This document shows positions 57,162-64,000 of a DNA stretch of 64,000 bases, piece after piece. The translations under genes were made by a program, and so were the position numbers. Below the pieces are notes generated by a model, which did no database searches, was not told the DNA's origin, and was given only the letters and a program-made list of their open reading frames with translations. Position 1 is the stretch's first letter. Every line of letters starts with the position of its first letter. Source of the stretch: Stutzerimonas xanthomarina DSM 18231 (GTDB lineage Bacteria > Pseudomonadota > Gammaproteobacteria > Pseudomonadales > Pseudomonadaceae); the NCBI RefSeq assembly GCF_900129835.1, contig NZ_FQXA01000005.1, positions 310,001 to 374,000 on the forward strand, in the 5' to 3' direction.

Positions 57162-58202
57162 ATGTATAACCTGGCCCGCCAGCTACTTTTCAAGTTTACG
57201 CCCGAGACGTCGCACGAGTTGTCGCTCGATCTTATTGGCGCAGGTGGCCGTCTAGGCCTCAACGCCATGCTGAACAAGGCACCGGCTAGCTTGCCGGTGC
57301 GGGTGATGGGATTGGATTTCCCCAACCCGGTGGGACTGGCGGCCGGTCTGGACAAGAACGGCGAAGCGATTTGCGGGATGTCGCAGCTGGGATTCGGATT
57401 TGTCGAAGTGGGTACCGTGACGCCGAGATCGCAACCAGGCAACCCCAAACCACGGATCTTTCGGTTGCCCGAGGCGGAAGCCATCATCAACCGTATGGGC
57501 TTCAACAATCACGGCGTTGACGCGCTATTGGAACGGGTCGACGCGGCGCGTTTCAAGGGTATTCTGGGCATAAACATCGGCAAGAATTTCGATACGCCGG
57601 TCGAGCGCGCTCAGGATGACTATTTGCTGTGCCTGGACAAGGTCTACCACCAGGCGAGTTATGTCACCGTAAACGTCAGTTCGCCCAATACTCCGGGGCT
57701 GCGCAGTCTGCAGTTCGGCGACTCGCTCAAGCAACTTCTCGATGCGCTAGGCCAGCGCCGCGAAGACCTTGAAGTGCTTCATGGAAAGCGTGTGCCGCTG
57801 GCCATCAAGATCGCGCCGGACATGACCGATGAGGAAATCAAGCTGGTTGCCGAAGCAGTGTTTCAGGCCGGTATGGATGCAATCATTGCAACCAACACGA
57901 CGCTTGGTCGTGAGGGTGTGGCGGGGCTTGCACACGGCGACGAAGCGGGTGGGCTTTCCGGCGGCCCGGTTCGAGAAAAAAGCACCCATACCGTTCGTAT
58001 ATTGGCAGAAACCCTGGCGGGCAGGCTGCCTATCATCGCGGTCGGTGGTATCACGCAAGGGCGTCATGCAGCAGAGAAGATCGAGGCCGGAGCCAGTCTG
58101 GTGCAGCTATACACTGGCTTCATCTACCAAGGCCCGGCACTGATTCGCGAGGCTGTCGATGCCATCGCTGCGCTGCAATCTCAGAAGGGTTCGAATCGTT
58201 AA
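57162..58202 (+). CDS. pyrD: Dihydroorotate dehydrogenase (quinone), class 2
   Basis: PyrD oxidises dihydroorotate to orotate with FMN and passes electrons to quinone at the inner membrane. It has 346 aa. The class 2 N-terminal amphipathic helices ([20 protein letters not shown]) are present, then [46 protein letters not shown], the catalytic Ser in [10 protein letters not shown], and the FMN-binding [20 protein letters not shown]. The start at 57162 is set by the amphipathic helix; an upstream ATG at 57111 precedes the promoter element and is rejected. Confidence 0.96.
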   Translation: MYNLARQLLFKFTPETSHELSLDLIGAGGRLGLNAMLNKAPASLPVRVMGLDFPNPVGLAAGLDKNGEAICGMSQLGFGFVEVGTVTPRSQPGNPKPRIFRLPEAEAIINRMGFNNHGVDALLERVDAARFKGILGINIGKNFDTPVERAQDDYLLCLDKVYHQASYVTVNVSSPNTPGLRSLQFGDSLKQLLDALGQRREDLEVLHGKRVPLAIKIAPDMTDEEIKLVAEAVFQAGMDAIIATNTTLGREGVAGLAHGDEAGGLSGGPVREKSTHTVRILAETLAGRLPIIAVGGITQGRHAAEKIEAGASLVQLYTGFIYQGPALIREAVDAIAALQSQKGSNR

Positions 58203-58215
58203 TCTGTGCTTCGGT

Positions 58216-58236
58216 GGGGCTCCCGATGGGAGCCCC
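58216..58236. other. Stem-loop between pyrD and rmf
   Basis: GGGGCTCCC and GGGAGCCCC form a perfect 9-bp stem over GAT, 14 bp after the pyrD stop. There is no T run, so it is not a classical terminator; it may protect or end the converging pyrD and rmf messages. Confidence 0.45.
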
Positions 58237-58292
58237 GGGCCTCAAGCCCGCCGCCCGGATGGGGCGTGCCAGTCGAAGTCGGTGTGATTGTG

Positions 58293-58508
58293 TCAGCCGA
58301 CCGCGTGAAGTTCGTTCAATCGATGAAGGCCGGCTGTGCCGGTCAGACCGTCCCAGTTGTCGCCGCGACCCTCCCGCCAGCCGTTAATCCAGGCTTGGCG
58401 TACTTCGGGATGAGAAAAAGGACAGAGATCGCGAGATTTACCGTGTATGCCATGTTGATAACCGCGTAGAAATGCTCGTTCCATCGGATCACGCTTGAGT
58501 CTTCTCAT
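58293..58508 (-). CDS. rmf: Ribosome modulation factor
   Basis: RMF promotes 70S dimerisation to 100S particles in stationary phase. The 71-aa protein is basic and contains MERAFLRGYQHGIHGKSRDL, then CPFSHPEVRQAWINGWREGR, the diagnostic RMF core. It is longer at the C-terminus than E. coli RMF (55 aa), as in other pseudomonads. GAGGG lies before the ATG at 58508. Two hairpins lie about 75-120 bp upstream. Confidence 0.93.
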   Translation of the reverse strand: MRRLKRDPMERAFLRGYQHGIHGKSRDLCPFSHPEVRQAWINGWREGRGDNWDGLTGTAGLHRLNELHAVG

Positions 58509-58581
58509 TGGGTATTGCCCTCAGTGGTTGACTGGTGTTTCCGTTGTCCTCATGGCGAGGTCGGCAGATAGACTGCCAGCG

Positions 58582-58630
58582 AAGCCCGCTGCCGGCGTGG
58601 CGGGTTCTTCCAGCATCGTTGCGATGCTGG
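58582..58630. other. Two adjacent hairpins upstream of rmf
   Basis: The first (58582-58606) pairs AGCCCGC with GCGGGTT around a 10-base loop. The second (58610-58630) is CCAGCATCG-TTG-CGATGCTGG, a perfect 9-bp stem. Neither has a T tract. They lie in the 351-bp gap between divergent rmf and rlmKL, about 75-120 bases before rmf, possibly in its 5' leader or as operator sites. No gene is seen in this gap. Confidence 0.5.
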
Positions 58631-58859
58631 ACTAAGTCGAGTTCTAACCTAATGACTGCCAAGCGGGAATGATCGTTTTGTAATAAGTAGGTCATTAAAC
58701 CGTGGTGCCGCCCATAAGGCAGGCAGGGAGCGCTCCTCGCGCTGCTGATGGGATACCGCAGCGTCTGCTTCACGACGAAAGACAGTCGGAACCGCGCGAT
58801 ATATCGAAACGAGATCTGGAAGGGTGCCCAACCGGATCGAACAATTGACTGGACATGCT

Positions 58860-61040
58860 ATGACTGATTGCCACGAACTTATCCTTACTTGCCCGAAAGG
58901 GCTCGAAGGCCTGCTGCTCGAAGAAGCCAAAGAGCTCGGGCTCGAGGAGGCGCGTGAACAAACCGCGGCGATTCGCGGCTTTGGCAACATGGAGGTCGCC
59001 TACCGCTTGTGTCTATGGTCTCGGCTGGCCAACCGAGTGTTGTTGGTCATCGAGCGCTTCGCTACGGTGAATGCCGAAACGCTGTACGAAGGCGTGCACC
59101 AGGTCGGCTGGGCGGAGCATCTCGCGGCGACAGGTAGCCTGGCGGTCGAGTTCAGCGGTCATGGCTCGGGGATTGACAACACCCACTTCGGAGCTCTTAA
59201 GGTCAAGGATGCCATTGTTGATCGGCTCCGCACGGCGACCGGCGAGCGACCCAGTGTCGACAAGTTGAACCCGGACCTGCGCATCCATCTGCGCTTGGAT
59301 CGCGGGCAGGCAGTGCTATCCCTGGACCTGTCCGGACACAGCCTGCACCAGCGTGGTTACCGGCTCCAGCAGGGCGCGGCACCGCTCAAGGAGAACCTTG
59401 CGGCTGCCGTGCTGATCCGTGCGGGTTGGCCTCGCATCGCCGCTGCGGGCGGCGCTCTGACCGACCCGATGTGTGGCGTCGGAACCTTCCTTGTGGAAGG
59501 CGCGATGATGGCAGCGGATATCGCGCCCAATCTTCGCCGCGAGCGTTGGGGATTCAGTGCCTGGCTCGGACATGTGCCGGCGCTGTGGAATCGCCTTCAT
59601 GCCGAAGCCCAGGCGCGCGCCGAGGCAGGCATGACCCGACCGCCACTGTGGATTCGTGGCTACGAGGCGGATCCGCGTCTGATCCAGCCGGCTAAGAACA
59701 ATATCGAGCGCGCCGGTCTGGCGGGTTGGATCAGGGTTTATCAGGGTGATGTGGCGACGTTCGAACCTCGACCTGACCAGCATCAGAAAGGCCTGGTCAT
59801 CTGTAACCCGCCCTATGGCGAGCGCCTGGGCGATGAGGCAAGTCTGGTCTATTTGTATCAAAACCTCGGAGAGCGACTGCGTCAGGCCTGTCTCGGTTGG
59901 GAAGCCGCGGTGCTGACATCTGCACCGGACCTGGGTAAGCGAATGGGCATCCGTAGCCACAAGCAATACGCTTTCTGGAACGGTGCACTGCCTTGCAAGC
60001 TCTTGTTGATCAAGGTCGAGCTGGATCAGTTTGTCACCGGTCAGCGAGCGGCCACCGCTGAAAGCAAGAGCGAAGAGAAGCCCGTAGCTGAACTGGCGCG
60101 CCTCAGTGAGGGCGGCCAGATGTTCGCCAATCGGCTGCAGAAAAATCTGAAGACGCTGGGCAAATGGGCGCGTAAGCAAGGCATTCAGTGTTATCGCCTA
60201 TACGATGCAGACATGCCCGAATATGCCTTGGCCATCGATCTGTACGGCGACTGGGTGCATGTGCAGGAGTACGCGCCGCCACGCTCTATCGATCCGGAGA
60301 AAGCCCAGGCACGACTCTATGACGCCCTAGGCGCTATCCCGCAAGCTTTGGGTATTCCCCAGGACCGGGTGGTGGTCAAGCGTCGTGAGCGCCAGAGCGG
60401 AACGCGGCAGTACGAGCGCCAAGCCACTCAAGGCACTTTTGTTGAGGTCACAGAGGGCGACGTCAAGCTGTTGGTGAATCTCACCGATTACCTCGATACC
60501 GGGCTGTTTCTCGACCACCGGCCGATGCGCCAGCGCATTGCGCGCGAAGCGGCAGGCAAGCGCTTCTTGAACCTGTATTGCTACACCGCAACCGCGACGG
60601 TTCATGCGGCCAAGGGTGGCGCTCGCAGCACGACGAGTGTCGACCTGTCAAAAACCTACCTGGATTGGGCGCGGCGCAATCTAGCGCTCAACGGCTTGTC
60701 GGATCGACAGCGATTGGAGCAGGCAGATGTCATGGCGTGGTTGGAAGAGGACCGCGGCGAATACGATCTGATTTTCATCGACCCGCCGACGTTCTCCAAC
60801 TCGAAGCGCATGGAAGGGGTGTTCGATGTCCAGCGCGACCATGTCACCTTGCTCGACCTGGCGATGGCGAGACTGGCCGCAGGCGGCACGCTGTACTTCT
60901 CCAATAACTTTCGTAAATTCGTGCTCGACCCGGGCGTGGCCGAGCGCTACACGGTGGAGGAGATTACCGGCGCCACTCTGGACGAGGATTTCCGCCGCAA
61001 CAGCAAGATCCATCGCGCCTGGAAGCTCCAGGCGCGCTGA
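58860..61040 (+). CDS. rlmL: 23S rRNA methyltransferase RlmKL (m7G2069 and m2G2445)
   Basis: This fused dual methyltransferase has 726 aa. A THUMP domain comes first (about 45-160), then the RlmL catalytic domain with TDPMCGVGTFLVEGAMMA and NPPYG at 316-320 for m2G2445. The RlmK domain (about 430-726) has FLNLYCYTATATVHAAKGGA, then IFIDPPTFSNSKRM, for m7G2069. The ATG at 58860 begins MTDCHELILTCPKGLEGLLL as in homologues; an in-frame ATG 36 bases upstream is less likely. It converges on dacB. Confidence 0.94.
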   Translation: MTDCHELILTCPKGLEGLLLEEAKELGLEEAREQTAAIRGFGNMEVAYRLCLWSRLANRVLLVIERFATVNAETLYEGVHQVGWAEHLAATGSLAVEFSGHGSGIDNTHFGALKVKDAIVDRLRTATGERPSVDKLNPDLRIHLRLDRGQAVLSLDLSGHSLHQRGYRLQQGAAPLKENLAAAVLIRAGWPRIAAAGGALTDPMCGVGTFLVEGAMMAADIAPNLRRERWGFSAWLGHVPALWNRLHAEAQARAEAGMTRPPLWIRGYEADPRLIQPAKNNIERAGLAGWIRVYQGDVATFEPRPDQHQKGLVICNPPYGERLGDEASLVYLYQNLGERLRQACLGWEAAVLTSAPDLGKRMGIRSHKQYAFWNGALPCKLLLIKVELDQFVTGQRAATAESKSEEKPVAELARLSEGGQMFANRLQKNLKTLGKWARKQGIQCYRLYDADMPEYALAIDLYGDWVHVQEYAPPRSIDPEKAQARLYDALGAIPQALGIPQDRVVVKRRERQSGTRQYERQATQGTFVEVTEGDVKLLVNLTDYLDTGLFLDHRPMRQRIAREAAGKRFLNLYCYTATATVHAAKGGARSTTSVDLSKTYLDWARRNLALNGLSDRQRLEQADVMAWLEEDRGEYDLIFIDPPTFSNSKRMEGVFDVQRDHVTLLDLAMARLAAGGTLYFSNNFRKFVLDPGVAERYTVEEITGATLDEDFRRNSKIHRAWKLQAR

Positions 61041-61084
61041 TCGATTCGGGGACGGTGCGGCGTTGCCGGCACTGACTGACTGGA

Positions 61085-62593
61085 CTAGCGTTGCGCGGTA
61101 TTTTTATCGACGGAACGGTTGTACAGACTGACCAGCACCTGATCCAGCACCGAGGAGGCGCCCCACGGGCGAGGATGGTTGAGTATCGCGACAACGGCCC
61201 AGGTATTGCCGTCGTTGTCGCGGCTGTAACCTGCGATTGCTCGCACTGTGTTCAGCGTCCCGGTCTTGACGTGCGCCTTGCCGGCAACCCCTGTATTTCG
61301 CAGACGCTTGCGCATGGTGCCGTCCACCGCTGCCAGTGGCATCGATGAGATGAACTCCGCAGCGTATGGGCTTTTCCAGGCGGCTTGCAGCAGGTTGGCC
61401 AGCTCCCGTGCGCTGACGCGTTCGGCCCGCGACAGGCCGGAGCCGTTCTCAATGACCAAGTGCGGCGAAATCAACCCCTTCTTCCCCAGCCACTGACGGA
61501 TCACACGCTGCGCCGCCATCGAATCGTCAGCATCCGCTTCGTTACGAAATTCAGCACCCAGGCTCAGGAATAACTGTTTTGCCATGGTGTTATTGCTGTA
61601 CTTGTTGATGTCGCGAATGATCTCGACCAGATCTGGCGAATAGGCTCGCGCAATCATCTTGGCGTCCTTGGCCACCGGCGCCACTCGATCATTGCCGATA
61701 ATCGTGCCGCCAAGCTCCTTCCAGATCGCCCGGACGGCACCGGCAGCGTAGCGCTGATGGTCGAGCATCGACAGGTAAGTCTGTCCGCTGCACCCAGCCG
61801 GGAGCTTGCCCGTGACCACGACGGTCACCCCATTACCGTTTTTGATCGGGTTGTAGCGGATGTCTGGCCATCCGGGGCATTTGGCTTTGGGCAACGCCTG
61901 GATACGATTGTCGATCTGAACCGTGGCGATTGGCGGCTCGACCACGACCTTCACATTTCCGCCATCGTTGCGGGCGATGAAGCGAAGTGCCTTGAGATTG
62001 ACCAATAACGCATCCGGTCCGACCAGGAAGGGCTTGTTCTTGTCGTTGCCGTCGTCGTCGAATACTGGCAACGTCGGTTGCACGAAATGGCTGCGGTCGA
62101 GGACCAGATCACCCGTAACGGTCTCGACACCGTTGGCGCGCAGGTCCCGCAGCAACAACCAGAGCTTCTCCATGTTGAGCTTCGGATCGCCGCCGCCCTT
62201 GAGGTAAAGGTTGCCGTTCAGTGTGCCGTTCGCAATCGGTCCGTCAGCATAGAATTCCGTTTTCCACTGGTGGTTAGGACCCAGCAGTTCTAATGCGGCG
62301 TACGTCGTGACCAGCTTCATGGTCGAGGCCGGGTTAACCGATACGTCCGCATTGACGAATGTTGGTGATCCGGTGCCGTTGAGCGGCAACATCACCACAG
62401 AAAGAGCGCTGGTCTCTATCTTGTTTGTCTTGAGTGCCTGTACCACACGGGGTGGCAAGGACTGATTGGCCGTTTCGGCTAAGGCAGGAATCACCAGGGG
62501 CAGCGCCAGCGCAGCAGCGACGACACGTGACAGAAACCTGCGGGTCGCGCGGCTCCTAAGCGCTGGGGAAGAAAGGCACGGGATCAATGACAT
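61085..62593 (-). CDS. dacB: D-alanyl-D-alanine carboxypeptidase/endopeptidase PBP4
   Basis: This periplasmic class C penicillin-binding protein has 502 aa. A cleavable signal sequence precedes about residue 40 (IPALAETAN). The three active-site motifs are S90-T-M-K93, S333-N-N335 and K443-T-G445. The long insertion between SxxK and SxN (domains II/III) is as in E. coli DacB (477 aa). It trims or cleaves peptide cross-links in peptidoglycan. A gap of about 235 bp separates it from the divergent yggL. Confidence 0.94.
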   Translation of the reverse strand: MSLIPCLSSPALRSRATRRFLSRVVAAALALPLVIPALAETANQSLPPRVVQALKTNKIETSALSVVMLPLNGTGSPTFVNADVSVNPASTMKLVTTYAALELLGPNHQWKTEFYADGPIANGTLNGNLYLKGGGDPKLNMEKLWLLLRDLRANGVETVTGDLVLDRSHFVQPTLPVFDDDGNDKNKPFLVGPDALLVNLKALRFIARNDGGNVKVVVEPPIATVQIDNRIQALPKAKCPGWPDIRYNPIKNGNGVTVVVTGKLPAGCSGQTYLSMLDHQRYAAGAVRAIWKELGGTIIGNDRVAPVAKDAKMIARAYSPDLVEIIRDINKYSNNTMAKQLFLSLGAEFRNEADADDSMAAQRVIRQWLGKKGLISPHLVIENGSGLSRAERVSARELANLLQAAWKSPYAAEFISSMPLAAVDGTMRKRLRNTGVAGKAHVKTGTLNTVRAIAGYSRDNDGNTWAVVAILNHPRPWGASSVLDQVLVSLYNRSVDKNTAQR

Positions 62594-62827
62594 AGCGGTT
62601 CCCTACAGCGTTCAGGGAAGAATGGCGGGCTATTATGCCCACGTCCGAGAAGTGACGTGCTTCCCGTCCGACAAGCGTAGACGCCTGATTCCCCTCCCTG
62701 CAAACAAAGATAAGCAAGCTGGCACTGTTTCGGAGAGTTGGCCCAACAGGCCGGCCCTACAATCGCACAAGCCTCCCGTTGCTGTTAGAGTGCGCGCCGT
62801 CATCATCGATATATAAGGACCGAATCA

Positions 62828-63172
62828 ATGGCTACCAATCGCTCGCGTCGTTTGCGCAAAAAACTGTGTGTCGACGAATTCCAGGAATTGGGTTTCGAGG
62901 TCAGTCTGACCTACCGTGACGGCCTGGAGGCCAAGGCAGTCGATGCGTTTCTTGAAGCCTTTCTGAACGAAGCCATCGAAATCAATGGCCTGGGCTATAT
63001 CGGCGGCGAAGATTATGGTTTCGTCTGCCTTGCCAGTCGCGGCTCGGTCAACGAAGAGCAGCGCGGTAAGGTCGAGGCTTGGCTCAAGGGTCGCAATGAA
63101 CTGTCCGAATTCAACGTGAGCCCGCTGATGGACGTTTGGTACCCGGAAAACGAGATCAACGCTAAGGCATGA
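62828..63172 (+). CDS. yggL: YggL family 50S ribosome-binding protein
   Basis: This 114-aa protein carries the DUF469 core: NRSRRLRKKLCVDEFQELGF, then DAFLEAFLNEAIEINGLGYI and a C-terminal VSPLMDVWYPEN. E. coli YggL binds the large ribosomal subunit. AAGGACC lies before the ATG at 62828. Its stop overlaps that of the converging FUSC gene by 11 bp. Confidence 0.9.
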   Translation: MATNRSRRLRKKLCVDEFQELGFEVSLTYRDGLEAKAVDAFLEAFLNEAIEINGLGYIGGEDYGFVCLASRGSVNEEQRGKVEAWLKGRNELSEFNVSPLMDVWYPENEINAKA

Positions 63173-64000
63173 TCGAGTCATCCCTGCCCTGATCGGTTGC
63201 GGCTGTTTGCCTGGATCTGCGCAATGCTATCCGGGTGATCAGCCGACGCAGTAAGTACATGAATAAGGTAACGACCAGCGCTACGCCGACACCGATGGCG
63301 GCATTGATTAGGCGCAACTGTGGCAAACCCCAGTCTTGCGCCAGCGTTTCGGCCAGCAGAACAAAGCTCAGGGTCGTCTGCAGGACAAATAATCCATAGT
63401 GATTCGCCTGGAATGCCCGGCTGAGCATGACCAGCGGCAACATGATCATGACCATCATTGGCGGGTCCGCCAGGCTGTGGCCCATGTAGATCAGCACGGC
63501 TGCCGCGCAGAAAATCCCGATGCTGGCCTGTAGGGCGCGCATGACGCTGCGCTGAAGGTCCATCTGCAATGAGGTGAACACCGCAAGTGTCAGCCAGTAG
63601 CCTCGTGGCAGATCTGCCAGGGTTACGATCAGACCGCCAATCGCAGCTGCGAGGATGTAGGTGATCGCGTGCAGACGCCATTGGCGAATCGGTGTTCGCT
63701 GAGCGCGACGACGCAGGACTTTCAACAAGCTCAACAGTCGTGGCATGTAAGGCCACATGCGCAGGCCATGTATGCCTCGGAGACCGAACGCCAGAAGCGT
63801 GACCCAAAGTCCGCCCAAGGCGAACAGCGCGGCAATTGCCTGAGGATTGTTGAAGTCGCCGATGCCATGCTGACCCTGGCCCAGGCACAAGCAGATCGCC
63901 AGGCCTATGCCAAGCTTACCGGCCTCGCTGCCATATCGTTGCAGCCACGCAAGCAACACGCCGTAAAAGGCAAACAGCCCAAGGCTGATAAGCGGGTGGG
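63162..64000 (-). CDS. FUSC family inner-membrane protein (partial, N-terminus outside the window)
   Basis: The frame continues without a stop to the window edge (upstream residues read PLISLGLFAFYGVLLAWLQ), so the GTG at 63959 is not the start. About 279 residues are present. There are helices at about 15-30 and 40-60, then a charged loop (RRRAQRTPIRQWRLHAITYI) that marks the second membrane bundle typical of FUSC/aromatic acid exporters. Five further helices follow, with LPRGYWLTLAVFTSLQMDLQ, and a basic C-terminal tail. It probably moves aromatic or hydrophobic acids; the substrate is unknown. Confidence 0.82.
   Translation of the reverse strand, partial: HPLISLGLFAFYGVLLAWLQRYGSEAGKLGIGLAICLCLGQGQHGIGDFNNPQAIAALFALGGLWVTLLAFGLRGIHGLRMWPYMPRLLSLLKVLRRRAQRTPIRQWRLHAITYILAAAIGGLIVTLADLPRGYWLTLAVFTSLQMDLQRSVMRALQASIGIFCAAAVLIYMGHSLADPPMMVMIMLPLVMLSRAFQANHYGLFVLQTTLSFVLLAETLAQDWGLPQLRLINAAIGVGVALVVTLFMYLLRRLITRIALRRSRQTAATDQGRDDSIMP

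Overview
The window is chromosomal DNA of a high-GC gammaproteobacterium of the Pseudomonas lineage, most likely the Stutzerimonas (P. stutzeri) group. The support is gene order and family content recalled from Pseudomonas: metZ beside xcpQ/xcpP, cioAB with a DUF2474 partner and a neighbouring AraC gene, nadK beside DUF1853, a NasS/NasT-controlled nitrate locus with an embedded PP2C-kinase, a 180-kDa NAD-glutamate dehydrogenase, and GTAGGGTGG-type intergenic hairpin repeats. I see no prophage, IS element, CRISPR array or rRNA operon. It is mostly core genome with some unusual gene structures.

Layout. 0-3.2 kb: the 3' end of metZ, then type II secretion genes gspD and gspC on the minus strand; the secretin carries an extra C-terminal SPOR domain. 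3.5-5.6 kb: tRNA-Asp and a chemoreceptor preceded by three identical palindromes. 5.7-10.8 kb: the cyanide-insensitive quinol oxidase cioA-cioB with a small membrane partner and an ANR/FNR-type box, then an AraC regulator coupled to a membrane-anchored nitrilase-superfamily protein. 11-19.5 kb: dienoyl-CoA reductase, an NTF2-like protein, a coiled-coil protein, a PLP enzyme, a cNMP-binding/rhodanese gene broken by two stops, a chromate transporter and DUF1853. 19.7-30.3 kb: nadK, a metallophosphatase, a rhomboid protease, DUF1315, DUF2797, pepN, and a YCF48-like protein with an RND/MMPL exporter.

30.6-43.5 kb is the nitrate assimilation locus: cobA (siroheme), nasA (nitrate reductase), a remodelled nirB-nirD gene, a PP2C-kinase, a nitrate transporter, and the sensor/antiterminator pair nasS-nasT. 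Three sigma54-type -24/-12 promoters can be read by eye, before the reductase operon, the transporter and nasST. The first two are followed by leaders with two hexaloop hairpins (loop A1 and G4) ahead of an intrinsic terminator, the arrangement expected for ANTAR (NasT) antitermination. The nirB gene lacks its [2Fe-2S] and siroheme domains and is fused in frame to the last ~37 residues of a NirD-like protein, so this locus does not encode a complete nitrite reductase.

43.6-50.4 kb: a tightly overlapping MoxR/DUF58/DUF4381/VWA/VWA-TPR/BatD operon. 50.7-64 kb: gdhB, a DUF6685-like protein, DUF2835, pyrD, rmf, rlmKL, dacB, yggL and the start-less end of an FUSC transporter that runs off the window.

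Functional families were assigned by reading motifs and from memory of family sequences; no database search was run.
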